Source of the DNA: JAJEAO01 sp963667635
Lineage (GTDB): Bacteria; Acidobacteriota; Vicinamibacteria; Marinacidobacterales; Marinacidobacteraceae
Direction of reading: 5' to 3'
NCBI GenBank assembly: GCA_965232015.1
Contig: OZ246946.1
Coordinates: 1,674,001-1,738,000 of the forward strand
Length of the DNA: 64,000 nt
The notes beneath the pieces are model-generated. The model had not been told where the DNA came from. It saw nothing but the letters and a program-made list of their open reading frames with translations, and ran no database searches. Position numbers and translations under genes: made by a program. Below are positions 42,380-51,363 of the stretch, one piece after another; the stretch's first letter is position 1, and each line of letters begins with the position of its first letter.

Positions 42380-43476
42380 ACGCCGACCGTGGTGCCGCCG
42401 GGGATGCGGCCGAACGGGCGGACCCCGCTGACGCCGTCCCACGGGAAATCACCCCACGGCCCCTCGCGCTCGCCTTCGTCGCGTTCGAGGAAACCGGGCA
42501 CGAAGAACTCGCGGGTCAGGGTCGTCAACCGGACCCGTCCGGTGGCGCCGTAGTCCACGAGGTCTCCGCAATCGGGGTCCACGACCTCCAGCACCGCGCG
42601 CGGCATGGGCGGGTAGTAGGCGATCGTGTAGCCATCGGCGGGAGTCGGCGGACGGGCGGGAGCGAGTCCCATCAGCGTGTTCCCGTAAGTGGGCTGGAGG
42701 AAGACGCCGTCGAGAAGCTCCTCCATCGCGAAGCGGGTCCACTGCGGCGTGAACTCGGTGCCACCGGAGAAGATGCCCCGGACCCCGGCCTCGCGCAGCG
42801 TGGTTCCCTGGTCCTCGAGACGAAGGCACAGCGCCTCCAGCAGCTTCGGCGTGGCGAACAAGCACCGGACATCGTGGCCGCCCTTGAGGATCGTCACCGC
42901 CTGATCAATGACGTGCTCCTGGTACGCCTTCAGGTGCTCGGTCCAGCCCCGCTTGATGAGCTTGATCACCCAGCGGGGGTCGAGGTCGAGACAGAACGCG
43001 ATGCCGCCTCGGTGCTGGGCGAGGTGCTCCACCGAAAGACGCAGCCGACGCGGGCCGGTGGGGCCCAGCATGAGCCAGTTGGAGCCCCGGGGGAAGTGCT
43101 CGTCGGGGAGCAGGTCGCTGAACAGCTCGTAGTCGGTCCGGAAGTCCCGGATGCCGACGCGGCTCTTGGGGAGTCCCGTCGTGCCGCCGGTTTCGAACAC
43201 GAACAGCGGCTGATCCTGGAACGGCTTCGGAACCCAGCGCCGGACCGGGCCGCCACGCAGCCAGTTGTCCTCGAACGGGGGGAAGCGCCGCAGATCGTCG
43301 AAGCCGCGCATGTCGGTCAGGGGATCGAAATCGAGCCGCTTCCGGAAATCGAGCCAGAAGGAACAGCCGGTCTCCTCCGAGAAGTGCCAGCGGACGATCT
43401 CGCGCACGTGCTCGTCGAGCCGGGTGCGGGCGGCGGCGACCGCTTCGGGTGAGGGGGCCTGGTGGGGGTCGGTCAT
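42373..43476 (-). CDS. AMP-forming acyl-CoA ligase-like protein (phenylacetate-CoA ligase related)
   Basis: A 367-residue ANL-superfamily protein. The P-loop-like LFVFETGGTTGLPKSRVG (about residue 90-107) is the AMP-binding motif, GIFSGGTEFTP and QPTYGNTLMGLAP form the adenylate site, and the tail GATGRVRLTTLTREFFVPGF matches the end of the large domain. The small C-terminal lid domain appears shortened, because the chain ends about 40 residues later. It probably activates a carboxylic acid with ATP. The gene ends 4 bp after the glycosyltransferase gene's coordinates begin, in the same direction, so it heads the glycosyltransferase-free end of this cluster. Confidence 0.8.
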   Translation of the reverse strand: MTDPHQAPSPEAVAAARTRLDEHVREIVRWHFSEETGCSFWLDFRKRLDFDPLTDMRGFDDLRRFPPFEDNWLRGGPVRRWVPKPFQDQPLFVFETGGTTGLPKSRVGIRDFRTDYELFSDLLPDEHFPRGSNWLMLGPTGPRRLRLSVEHLAQHRGGIAFCLDLDPRWVIKLIKRGWTEHLKAYQEHVIDQAVTILKGGHDVRCLFATPKLLEALCLRLEDQGTTLREAGVRGIFSGGTEFTPQWTRFAMEELLDGVFLQPTYGNTLMGLAPARPPTPADGYTIAYYPPMPRAVLEVVDPDCGDLVDYGATGRVRLTTLTREFFVPGFLERDEGEREGPWGDFPWDGVSGVRPFGRIPGGTTVGVY

Positions 43477-43480
43477 CGGT

Positions 43481-44788
43481 TCAGGCGGCGCGCGGGCGGC
43501 GCGCCAGGTCGCGCCAGACGGCGTCCATGTCTTCGGCCATCCGGTGGGCGGCGTGTTGTTCCCGCACCCGGTGGAAACCCTCGGCGCCGAGACGGTGGCG
43601 CTCCTCCGGGTTCCGGACGAGGCGGTCGAGCGCGGCGGCGAAGTCCCCCGGTTCGGCGGAAGGGGCGAGGACGCCGCCTCCGGTGCGACGGATGAGATCG
43701 GGGTAGGCGCCGGTGGCGGGAAGGACCACCGGGGTCCCGGCCATCAGCGCCTCGATGGGAGGGATGCCCTTGGGCTCGGGAAAGGCCGCGGGAAGGGCGA
43801 ACAGATCGCTCTCGCGGAGGAGGCGCAGCTTGGCTTCCCGCCCCGGGCTCCCCTCGTACTCGAACGTGGCGCCGCGGATCCGGGAGAACCGGCGGCGCAC
43901 CCGGGCGAGGTAGCCGCGCTGGCTGCGAGCCATCCAGCCGGCGGCGCGAACCCGCAGGGAAGGCGCTCCCGGGCGCTTCGCGACGCGCGCGACCGCGGCG
44001 GCGAGGCGATCCAGTCCCTTCTCGGGTGCGATCCGGGAGAGGTAGGCGATCGTCACCGGACGCGAGGGATCCTCGGCGAGGCGGCGCTTGGGTCGCTCCG
44101 GGAAACCGGCCGGATCCACGCCGAGCCGCACCACCGCCACCCGCTCCGGCGGAACGCGGAGCCGCGCGGCCATGTCGTCGGCGTGGTAGCGGGTCACGCC
44201 GACGAAGTGATCCACGCCCGTCGCCGCTTCCCGCATCAGATCCAGCGCCTGCCCGGCATGGTCGTCGGGAAGCTGGGAGAGGAACAGGTCCTCGCCGGAG
44301 AAGGTCACCACCACCGGCGCGTCGAGCACGGCCTTCAGCGGCTCGGCGAGACCGAGCAACAGCGAGTTCGGCAGAAGCACCGCATCGAAGCGCTCCCCTT
44401 CCAGAGACCGCATGAGGCTCTCGACCGCCGGACGGGCCGGGCCCCGGGCCCCGAGCAGGGTGGTGATCGTGAGCGGCCCGAGGCGCTTCGCCTCGGTGGA
44501 GCCCGAGAAACGGCCGGCGAAGTTCACGACCGGGGCGGAATCGAGAAGCGCGCTCACGAACGGCCTCCGGCCGAACAGCGGGGCCGCGTGCTGGAGGAAC
44601 ACCGAGACCCCGCCGAAGCGAACCGATGCCTCGGACACGCTCTCCTCGTCGGTCCGGCTCCGCTGGTAGAGCGGCAGGAGGCGAACCTCGTGGCCGCGCC
44701 GTCCCAGCTCGCGGGCGAGGGCGTTGTCGCGGATGCAGCTCCCGCAGAGCATCTCGCCCGCCCCGGCGGTGAAACTGAGGATCCGCAC
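43481..44788 (-). CDS. GT4-family glycosyltransferase
   Basis: A 435-residue GT-B enzyme. The N-terminal Rossmann half starts MRILSFTAGAGEMLCGSCIR, and the C-terminal half contains PVTIAYLSRIAPEKGLDRLA and the nucleotide-sugar motif ALPAAFPEPKGIPPIEALMA with GTPVVLPATGAYPDLI. This is the E(x7)E region of GT4 retaining transferases. It transfers a sugar from a nucleotide donor to an unknown acceptor, probably a lipid or cell-surface glycan. The upstream small secreted-protein gene ends 27 bp before it, and the ligase gene starts 4 bp after its stop, so the three may be co-transcribed. Confidence 0.9.
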   Translation of the reverse strand: MRILSFTAGAGEMLCGSCIRDNALARELGRRGHEVRLLPLYQRSRTDEESVSEASVRFGGVSVFLQHAAPLFGRRPFVSALLDSAPVVNFAGRFSGSTEAKRLGPLTITTLLGARGPARPAVESLMRSLEGERFDAVLLPNSLLLGLAEPLKAVLDAPVVVTFSGEDLFLSQLPDDHAGQALDLMREAATGVDHFVGVTRYHADDMAARLRVPPERVAVVRLGVDPAGFPERPKRRLAEDPSRPVTIAYLSRIAPEKGLDRLAAAVARVAKRPGAPSLRVRAAGWMARSQRGYLARVRRRFSRIRGATFEYEGSPGREAKLRLLRESDLFALPAAFPEPKGIPPIEALMAGTPVVLPATGAYPDLIRRTGGGVLAPSAEPGDFAAALDRLVRNPEERHRLGAEGFHRVREQHAAHRMAEDMDAVWRDLARRPRAA

Positions 44789-44815
44789 CCGATCAGCGAC
44801 CTGCGACCCGCCCGG

Positions 44816-45244
44816 TCAGGGGGAGGTCCCCTCGCGCCAACCGGTCACCGGGTCGCGCCAGAGGCTGTAGTTCATGCCGCCGGCGAAGAGCTGCGGAGGC
44901 CAGTTCTCGGGGCCGCTCAACTGGGACGGGTAGTAGTGGGCCCGCATCCCGACCGCTCCCCAGATCTGCCGCCACCGGTTCTGGAACGACTTCGGCGGCA
45001 GCAGCTCGTCCGGGTCTTCCACGTCCCAGGAGAGGTCGAAGATGGTCGGCGGAGGCGGCAGCGGCTCGGCGCCCTCGTCCGCCGGGGGCTGGGCGAACGC
45101 CGCGCCCAGCATCAGAGCACTGGCCGCGAGGCGGTGGAGCGCCCCCGTTCTCCCGGTCAGGGTTCTCCACCGGACCTCCCGGCCCGTCTTCTCGGTCCCG
45201 GCGCCGTGCCGAGACCGGGCCGGGAGCACGGCGCGGCGCTGCAT
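44816..45244 (-). CDS. Small exported protein of unknown function
   Basis: A 142-residue protein from ATG 45244. The signal sequence (LHRLAASALMLGAAFAQ) begins only at about residue 36, so the real start may be a later non-ATG codon. The mature part has a proline-rich stretch (GAEPLPPPPTIFDLSWDVED) and a Trp/Tyr-rich end (NYSLWRDPVTGWREG). I do not recognise the family. It precedes the glycosyltransferase gene by 27 bp. Confidence 0.6.
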   Translation of the reverse strand: MQRRAVLPARSRHGAGTEKTGREVRWRTLTGRTGALHRLAASALMLGAAFAQPPADEGAEPLPPPPTIFDLSWDVEDPDELLPPKSFQNRWRQIWGAVGMRAHYYPSQLSGPENWPPQLFAGGMNYSLWRDPVTGWREGTSP

Positions 45245-45291
45245 GCGAACTCGACGTTCCGGCGGTTCGGCCTGAATCGGCACCGGTCGGA

Positions 45292-46440
45292 TCAGTCGGA
45301 GGGCGATCCCTCGAGGAACGGCTCCATCGCAACCGACTCGGGGCCGTTCTCGGTGCAAAGCGCAAAGGTGGAACGCTCGCTGGCGTACATCGAGACGCCG
45401 GCGTAGTCGCCCGCCTTGTTCACCACGTAGAACGACAGCCCGAAGTTGGGGAGCCCCCGGCTGTTCAGCAGGCGCTTTTCGACGGTGTTGTCCTTGACCC
45501 GCGAAAGCGCGGTCATGGCGGCGTCCTTCGGGTGCGCGCCCCGGCGCATCTCCTCGACGATCAGGAAGGAACACAAGCCGTAGAGATTCGCCTCCCCGCG
45601 GCCGGTCGAGCCGGCGGCGCCCACCTCGTTGTCCACGTAGAGCCCGGCGCCGAGGATGGGGGAATCGCCCACGCGGCCCGGGATCTTCCACGCCAGACCG
45701 CTCGTCGTGGTCACGCCGGCCAGGTCACCGTTCGCGTTCAGGCCGTCGCAGTTGATCGTGCCGTAGTACTCCTCCTCGTCCATGAGCCGGTCGCGGACCA
45801 TGGAGAGTCCCGCCGCGTGCCCGGCGTCGGCGCGCTTCTTCGGGTCGAGGTAGTGCCCCGGATCAATCCGGCGCTTCCATTCCAGCCACATCTCGCGCGA
45901 CCGCTCGGTGTTCAGGTCGTCCTCGATCTTGAACCCCATGTTGCGGGCGAAGCGCTGCGCGCCCTTCCCCACGAGCAGGTGGTGATCGGTGACCTGGAGC
46001 ACCTGATAGGCCACCGCGGCGGGGGTGCGGATGCCCTCGATGCCGGCCACGCCGCCAGCGCGCCGATTCGGTCCGTGCATGCAGCAGGAATCGAGCTGCA
46101 CGACCCCGTCGGCATTGGGACGGCCCCCGTAGCCGACGCTGGCGTCCTCGGGATCGAGTTCGGTGATCTCGACGCCCGCGACCAGGCTCTCGAGGATGTC
46201 CTTGCCCTCGGTCATGAGGCGGAAAGCTCGCTCGACCACGACCTCGTCGCCGCCGTTCTTGTAGCGGTTGCCGTTGCCGGAGGCGATCACCAGCGGCCGC
46301 GGTCCGGAACTCTGGACCGCCGGGGCGCCGCGGGCCGGGCGGGCGAGGCCGCTCGACAGCAAGGCGGCGCCCCCCGCCCCGGCCTTGACGAACTCCCGGC
46401 GGGTCACTCCGCGGGACTCGCGCGTCTCGGGTGCCTTCAT
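45292..46440 (-). CDS. Tat-exported N4-(beta-N-acetylglucosaminyl)-L-asparaginase-like Ntn hydrolase
   Basis: A 382-residue protein that starts at 46440. The Tat signal TRREFVKAGAGGAALLSSGL is followed by the mature chain. It contains SVGYGGRPNADGVVQLDSCC, the autocleavage/catalytic region ANGDLAGVTTTSGLAWKIPG with the nucleophilic Thr, GDSPILGAGLYVDNEVGAAG and STGRGEANL. These are hallmarks of glycosylasparaginases/isoaspartyl peptidases, which mature by self-cleavage before the Thr. It would cleave the Asn-glycan bond or beta-aspartyl peptides outside the cytoplasm. It is divergent from the Thr-dehydratase gene with a 96-bp control region. Confidence 0.92.
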   Translation of the reverse strand: MKAPETRESRGVTRREFVKAGAGGAALLSSGLARPARGAPAVQSSGPRPLVIASGNGNRYKNGGDEVVVERAFRLMTEGKDILESLVAGVEITELDPEDASVGYGGRPNADGVVQLDSCCMHGPNRRAGGVAGIEGIRTPAAVAYQVLQVTDHHLLVGKGAQRFARNMGFKIEDDLNTERSREMWLEWKRRIDPGHYLDPKKRADAGHAAGLSMVRDRLMDEEEYYGTINCDGLNANGDLAGVTTTSGLAWKIPGRVGDSPILGAGLYVDNEVGAAGSTGRGEANLYGLCSFLIVEEMRRGAHPKDAAMTALSRVKDNTVEKRLLNSRGLPNFGLSFYVVNKAGDYAGVSMYASERSTFALCTENGPESVAMEPFLEGSPSD

Positions 46441-46536
46441 CTCGCTGGTCCTCCTCGCGCCCGTCCGTCCGGCCGCCCGGTGGCCGACGACTGACGGGAC
46501 CGCAACGGACAAAGTGTACGCGGGACCCCGTTTACC

Positions 46537-47544
46537 ATGCGCCCCGCCATGTCCACGCCGCGCGCGGAGCGGATCGAAGCCGCTCACGTCGCGATTCCGC
46601 CCGGGTTCCGGGACAGCCCGCAATTCACCGCCGAGGAACTGTCGGAGGCGATCGGGGCCCGGGCCTTCGTCAAGGTGGAGTCCCTGAACCCGATCCGCAG
46701 CTTCAAGGCGCGCGGGGCGTGCTGGTTCGCGGCCCGGCGGGGCGCGGAAGCCGCCCGCGACGCCACCGGGCGGAAGGCGGGCTGGGTCACCGGGTCCGCG
46801 GGCAACTTCGGTCAGGGCCTCGCCTTCGCCGCTCGGCGGGCGGGGATCCCGCTCACCGTCTTTTCCGCGGTGCGGGCCAACCCGGACAAGGTCGCCGCCA
46901 TGCGTCGCCTGGGCGCCGACGTCCGCCTGGAGGGCGATGACTTCGATGCCGCCAAGGAGGCCGGACGCGTCTTCGCGGCTTCCATCGGAGCCACCTTCGT
47001 CGAAGACGGCCGCGAACCCGAGATCACCGAGGGGGCCGGAACCATCGCCCTGGAGTGCTTCGAGGCGGACGACCCCGGCGATGTCCTGGTCTCCCCGGTG
47101 GGCAACGGTGCCCTGATCGGCGGGATGGGGCTCTGGGTTCGCCGCTACCAGCCGCAGGTTCGGGTCCTCGGAGTGGTCGCGGCGGCCGCGCCGGTCATGC
47201 GGCGGGCGTGGGAGACCGGGGACTGCGCCGCCGCTGCCGAGACGCCGGCCACCGCCGCCGATGGCATCGCGGTCCGGGTCCCGGTTCCCGAAGCCGTGGC
47301 CGTGATGCGCGAGGTCGTGGACGAGGTCGTCGAGGTGAGCGAGACCGCGCTCCGGGAAGCGGTCCGGGTTCTCCACCGAACCCTGGGACTCGTCGTGGAG
47401 CCGGCCGGGGCGGCCGGGGTCGCGGCGGCGCTGGAGCATCCGAAGCGCCTGGGCGGACGTCGGCTGATCCTTCCGCTGTGCGGCGGCAACGCGGAGCGGG
47501 GACTCCTGCGCGAGTGCCTGCTCCCCGACCTCGCCCGTCCCTGA
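46537..47544 (+). CDS. Threonine/serine dehydratase-like PLP enzyme
   Basis: A 335-residue fold-type II PLP enzyme. SLNPIRSFKARGACWF contains the PLP-binding Lys (about residue 58), TGSAGNFGQGLAFAARRAGI is the phosphate-near Asn loop, and VSPVGNGALIGGMG the Gly-rich phosphate cradle. C-terminal PLCGGNAERG supplies the ring-contacting Ser/Cys segment. It deaminates threonine or serine, or racemises amino acids. A second Met (residue 5) is an alternative start. There is no ACT domain, so it is the catabolic rather than biosynthetic type. It is followed 19 bp later by the GGT gene. Confidence 0.9.
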   Translation: MRPAMSTPRAERIEAAHVAIPPGFRDSPQFTAEELSEAIGARAFVKVESLNPIRSFKARGACWFAARRGAEAARDATGRKAGWVTGSAGNFGQGLAFAARRAGIPLTVFSAVRANPDKVAAMRRLGADVRLEGDDFDAAKEAGRVFAASIGATFVEDGREPEITEGAGTIALECFEADDPGDVLVSPVGNGALIGGMGLWVRRYQPQVRVLGVVAAAAPVMRRAWETGDCAAAAETPATAADGIAVRVPVPEAVAVMREVVDEVVEVSETALREAVRVLHRTLGLVVEPAGAAGVAAALEHPKRLGGRRLILPLCGGNAERGLLRECLLPDLARP

Positions 47545-47563
47545 GACGCCCCGGACCGCACCG

Positions 47564-49342
47564 GTGTCCCAGCTCGTCGAAGCGATCCCGACCCCCGCCC
47601 GGCGGCGCATCGCGGGCGGCGGGGGCGCGGTCACCGCCATGACCCGGGGAGCGGCCCGGGTGGGCGCGGAGATCCTCGCCGCCGGCGGCAACGCCGCTGA
47701 CGCCGCCGTCGCGACCGCGCTCGCCGCCGGAATCTTCGAACCGGCGATGAGCGGGCTGGGCGGAACCGCGTACGGGCTGGTCGCCAAACCGGCAACGGGT
47801 GGCGCGCCCCCGCGGGTCACGGCGCTCGACGGGAGCGCCCGCTGTCCGGCCCGGGCGCGACCGGACATGTTCGAGCCCCTTTCCGGCGTCGGCGGCGGGC
47901 TCTACGGATTTCCTCCGACGAAGGGAGACCGGGCCGAGACCGGACCGACGGCGGCCCTGCCCCCGACCGCGCCCGCGGTCCTCGCCGAGCTGCACACCCG
48001 CTTCGGGCGGCTCCCCTTCCCCACGGTCGTCGAGCCGGCGATGCGGCTCGCCGAGGAGGGCTTCGTCCCCGACTGGGGCTTCGCGGTGCACCTCGCTGCC
48101 GGAACCCGCCGGCTCCGTCGCTCGCCGGGAGCGTTCGGGCTCTACACCCGGAAAGACGGCAGTCCATTCGTGCCCACCGGGCCCGCCGACCGGCTGCGGC
48201 TGCCCGACCTCGCCACCTCGCTCCGCCGCCTCGCCGCCGACGGACCCGAGCCGTTCTACCGCGGCGACCTCGCGCGCCGCCTCGCCGCCGGGATCCGCGA
48301 AGCGGGCGGGGTGCTCGAGGAGGTGGACTTCGCCCGGCCGGCGGTTCGCGAGGTGGAGCCGCTCCGCGTCCGGTTCCTCGGACGGGAGATCGTCACCCTG
48401 CCGGCGAATTCGGGGGGGCCGACCCTGGCGGCGGCGCTGGCGCACCTCGACGCCTTCGACGGGCGCCTCGACCGCGGCGGCGATTCGGTCGAGGGTCGGG
48501 TTCGATTCCTCCACCTCGCCGCCGAGGCCCTGCGGCGCGCGTTCGCCGACCGCTTCCGCTGGCTCGGCGACCCGGAGAGCGTCGCGGTTCCGCTCGCCGG
48601 GCTGATGGACCCGGACTATCTGGCGGCGCTCCGCGCTGGCGTTCACCCCGACGGCCCGCGGGTCGCCGACCCGCCCGAGCCGGTCCCTCCGGGAGCCGAA
48701 GCGCCCGACCGGAAGACCCCGGCGACCCCCGACGGCGACTGCACCACCCACATGAACGCCGTGGACCGGGAGGGGATGGCGGTCTCGCTCACGGCGACGC
48801 TCGGGGGCCGGTTCGGATCGGCGTTCGCGGTCCCCGGACTCGGCTACCCGCTGAACAACGGGATGATGTGGTTCGACCCCCGCCCCGGCGGCCGGATTTC
48901 GCCCGCTCCCGGGCGCTACGCGCTCCACGCCGCCGCGCCGGCCCTCGTGCTGGAGGACGGCTCGCTCCTCGCCGTGGCCGGCTCTCCCGGGGGACGACGC
49001 CTCATTTCGGCGGTCACGATGCTGCTCGCCCGCTTCCTCGGCCGCGGGCGTTCCATGGCGCGGGCCGCCGAGGGGCCGGGCTTCCACGCCGATGTCGGGC
49101 CGCTGACGCTCGACGAACGGACGGCGGACGCCGCGGGCGTGGCGCGCCAGCTCGAAGTGCGGGGCCACGAGGTGGACGTGGTCCCCGAGAGCGCCCTGAC
49201 CGGCAACTTCGGCCGCCCGAGCGGGATCGCGGTGTCGCGGAGCGGGGACGGTGTCGGCCTCGAACCGGGCGTGGATCCGATCCGGACCGCCTCCGCGTTC
49301 GTGCTGCAAGACGCCGCCCGCAGGAGTTTCGCGGTTTCGTGA
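47564..49342 (+). CDS. Gamma-glutamyltransferase family protein
   Basis: A 592-residue GGT-like protein starting at GTG. The N-terminal part GGAVTAMTRGAARVGAEILA and GGNAADAAVATALA is typical. The self-cleavage and nucleophile region DGDCTTHMNAVDREG lies around residues 391-405 with the Thr pair at 394-395, and the small subunit contains PLNNGMMWFDPRPGG. GGTs hydrolyse or transfer the gamma-glutamyl group of glutathione and related peptides. A signal peptide is not evident, so it may be cytoplasmic or its start may lie elsewhere. It is likely in one operon with the dehydratase. Confidence 0.92.
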   Translation: MSQLVEAIPTPARRRIAGGGGAVTAMTRGAARVGAEILAAGGNAADAAVATALAAGIFEPAMSGLGGTAYGLVAKPATGGAPPRVTALDGSARCPARARPDMFEPLSGVGGGLYGFPPTKGDRAETGPTAALPPTAPAVLAELHTRFGRLPFPTVVEPAMRLAEEGFVPDWGFAVHLAAGTRRLRRSPGAFGLYTRKDGSPFVPTGPADRLRLPDLATSLRRLAADGPEPFYRGDLARRLAAGIREAGGVLEEVDFARPAVREVEPLRVRFLGREIVTLPANSGGPTLAAALAHLDAFDGRLDRGGDSVEGRVRFLHLAAEALRRAFADRFRWLGDPESVAVPLAGLMDPDYLAALRAGVHPDGPRVADPPEPVPPGAEAPDRKTPATPDGDCTTHMNAVDREGMAVSLTATLGGRFGSAFAVPGLGYPLNNGMMWFDPRPGGRISPAPGRYALHAAAPALVLEDGSLLAVAGSPGGRRLISAVTMLLARFLGRGRSMARAAEGPGFHADVGPLTLDERTADAAGVARQLEVRGHEVDVVPESALTGNFGRPSGIAVSRSGDGVGLEPGVDPIRTASAFVLQDAARRSFAVS

Positions 49343-49447
49343 AGACGCGCCAAACATGAAAACCGGTTTCATTTTGACTAGACTTCGGCCTCTGCCACGG
49401 TTGGGTCGCCTTCGCCCGCCGCCGGTCACCCAAGGAGCCTCCCCGCT

Positions 49448-50188
49448 GTGAAGACCCCGCCACTCTCCGCCTCCCGCGCCGCCCTGCTCGCCGTGGCGAC
49501 GGCTGCGCTCACTCTCGCCGCGTGCGCGGACGATGCCGATGCACCCGCCCCGGCCCCCGCTCCGGCGCCCACCCCGGCACCGGCGCCGGAACCCGCGCCC
49601 GAGCCGGTACCGGAGACGGCGACCTACACCTTCGACCAGCCGGAGCCGTTGATCAGCCCCCGGGTTCCCGGAACCCTCCCGTCGGGTGTGCACTTCGCGC
49701 CGCCGCTCGCGATGGTGGCCCACGCGCCCGGCGAGGCGCCCTGGGTGCCCGGCGAGATCGCGTCGGACGGCATGAAGCTGCTTGCCGAGGCGGGCGCCTC
49801 CTGGGAATTGCTGATGGAGGCGGAGGCGGCGGGAGCGGAAGTCGTCTTCGGCGATCAGGCCGAGATGCTCGCACTCCTCCTGTCGCCGGACCCGTCGCTC
49901 GAGGTGAGCCTCGAACGGCCATGCTTCAGCTACGCCCAGATGATCGCGCCGACGCCCGACTGGTTCGTCGGCTTCTCGGATGCATGCGCCGCCGAGGACG
50001 GTGAGTGGCTCGGCGAGATCGAGGTCGAGCTCACGGCGTACGACGCCGGCACGGCGACTGGCGGCGAATACCAGTACAAGTCGGCGGATACCGAGCCCCG
50101 GGAGCCGATCGCGTTGCTCGACGCCCCGCCCTACTTCGCCTCCCCTGCGGTCACGATGGTGATCCGCGCCACCCGCAAGACGGAGTAG
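49448..50188 (+). CDS. Spondin_N-domain lipoprotein
   Basis: A 246-residue protein from GTG 49448. The lipoprotein signal (AALLAVATAALTLAAC) is followed by a run of Ala-Pro repeats (a flexible tether, about residues 31-58). A Spondin_N-like domain then follows: PSGVHFAPPLAMVAHAPGEA, EIASDGMKLLAEAGASWELL, PTPDWFVGFS and AYDAGTATGGEYQ. Spondin_N is an adhesion-type calcium-binding domain, known from eukaryotes and from some marine bacteria. The protein should be attached to the outer membrane and exposed to periplasm or surface. No active site is evident. Confidence 0.8.
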   Translation: MKTPPLSASRAALLAVATAALTLAACADDADAPAPAPAPAPTPAPAPEPAPEPVPETATYTFDQPEPLISPRVPGTLPSGVHFAPPLAMVAHAPGEAPWVPGEIASDGMKLLAEAGASWELLMEAEAAGAEVVFGDQAEMLALLLSPDPSLEVSLERPCFSYAQMIAPTPDWFVGFSDACAAEDGEWLGEIEVELTAYDAGTATGGEYQYKSADTEPREPIALLDAPPYFASPAVTMVIRATRKTE

Positions 50189-50241
50189 CTGCAGGTCTGC
50201 CGGCGCGCCGGCGGCGCGGGTCAGGTCGGTCTCTCGGTGCC

Positions 50242-50345
50242 GGACTGGAGTCCGGCGCGCCGGCGTGGGACTGGAGTCCGGCGCGCCGGCAAGGGACTGG
50301 AGTCCGGCGCGCTGGCGTGGGACTGGAGTCCGGCGCGCCGGCGAC
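50242..50345 (+). repeat. Four tandem 26-bp repeats with a 12-bp palindrome
   Basis: The unit GGACTGGAGTCCGGCGCGCC followed by GGCGTG occurs at 50242, 50268, 50294 and 50320. Each contains CCGGCGCGCCGG, a perfect palindrome, with one base changed in the third unit. A partial copy of the palindrome lies at about 50201. The array separates the Spondin_N and creatininase genes and ends 35 bp before the latter's start. Confidence 0.9.
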
Positions 50346-50379
50346 GCTCCATAGACTCGCGGTTCTGGAGGAGCCGCCC

Positions 50380-51327
50380 ATGTCCGAACCCCGCTACCGC
50401 CTCGCCCCCATCCTGATCGCCGGCCTGCTCGCCGCCGGAACCGCCTCCGCCCAGACCAACCCGGTCTGGGGCGAGGCGAAGATCCGCAACTACCTGCCCC
50501 ACATGAGCTGGACCGAGGTGGAGAACCTCCTCACCCGGACCGACATGGTCATCTTCCCGGTGGGGGCGCTGGAGCAGCACGGGCCGCACCTGCCCATCGG
50601 CACCGACTTCCTGAACGGCCTCGAACGGGCCAAGCTGATCGCGCAGCGGACCGATGTGCTCGTCGCTCCGATCCTCCTGCCGGGGAACTCCCCCTACCAC
50701 CAGGCCTTCCCCGGCACCGTCACCCTCCCCGCCGAGCTGATCCAGGAGGTCTATTTCGAGGCCGCGAAGAGCCTCATGCAGAACGGGTTCCGCCGCTTCC
50801 TCGTCCTGAACTCCCATGGCGGCAACCGCGTCATCTCGCAGTACATCGCCGACCGGATCAACCACGAAACCGAGGGCATCGCCGTCGAGCTGGGCCAGGC
50901 CGCGGGCCCGTTCCGTGAGGCCCGGGACACGGCGCCAACCGACGAACCGGCGGTCTTCGATCGCCACGGCGGCGTGGGCGAGACCTCGACCTCCCTCTAC
51001 CTGATCCCGGATCTGGTGGAGCTCGGCAACGCCCGCACCGCCACGCTGAGCGCGCCGGATCACCTTGGGGCCATGCTCCCCGACGTCGTCGTCGGCGACC
51101 CGACCGCGCTCCGCGTGTTCCTCGCCGAGTCCCTCAAGGCCGAGGCCACCGGCAAGGGCACCTCCACCCGGGAGATGACCGACACCGGCGTCTGGAGCGA
51201 GCGCGATCTCGAGGACTCGAGCGTGGAACGCGGCCGCCGGACCGCGGAGGCCTTCGTGGACGCCGCCGTCGCCTTCATCGAGCGCTGGAAGGAGCTGCGA
51301 CCGCTGGGGGCGTCGCCGGACCGATGA
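50380..51327 (+). CDS. Secreted creatininase-family amidohydrolase
   Basis: A 315-residue protein starting at 50380, with GGAGGAG ten bases upstream. The signal peptide MSEPRYRLAPILIAGLLAAG ends near TASAQ. The mature chain has the metal-binding VIFPVGALEQHGPHLPIGTD, YHQAFPGTVTLPAEL, VLNSHGGNRVISQYI and DRHGGVGETSTSLYL, the family hallmarks with Glu/His/Asp ligands. Creatininases and relatives (for example mycofactocin-associated or formamidopyrimidine hydrolases) cleave cyclic or linear amides. Export outside the cytoplasm is unusual for the family and matches the other secreted amide hydrolases in this window. Confidence 0.9.
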   Translation: MSEPRYRLAPILIAGLLAAGTASAQTNPVWGEAKIRNYLPHMSWTEVENLLTRTDMVIFPVGALEQHGPHLPIGTDFLNGLERAKLIAQRTDVLVAPILLPGNSPYHQAFPGTVTLPAELIQEVYFEAAKSLMQNGFRRFLVLNSHGGNRVISQYIADRINHETEGIAVELGQAAGPFREARDTAPTDEPAVFDRHGGVGETSTSLYLIPDLVELGNARTATLSAPDHLGAMLPDVVVGDPTALRVFLAESLKAEATGKGTSTREMTDTGVWSERDLEDSSVERGRRTAEAFVDAAVAFIERWKELRPLGASPDR

Positions 51328-51363
51328 GCGCGCCACCCGCCCCATAGAATCGGAAGCGCACTC

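Noticed and set aside
46441..47868. N-terminal extension of the asparaginase frame by 476 codons
   Set aside because: It is antisense to the Thr-dehydratase and GGT genes; the Tat signal at 46440 marks the real start.
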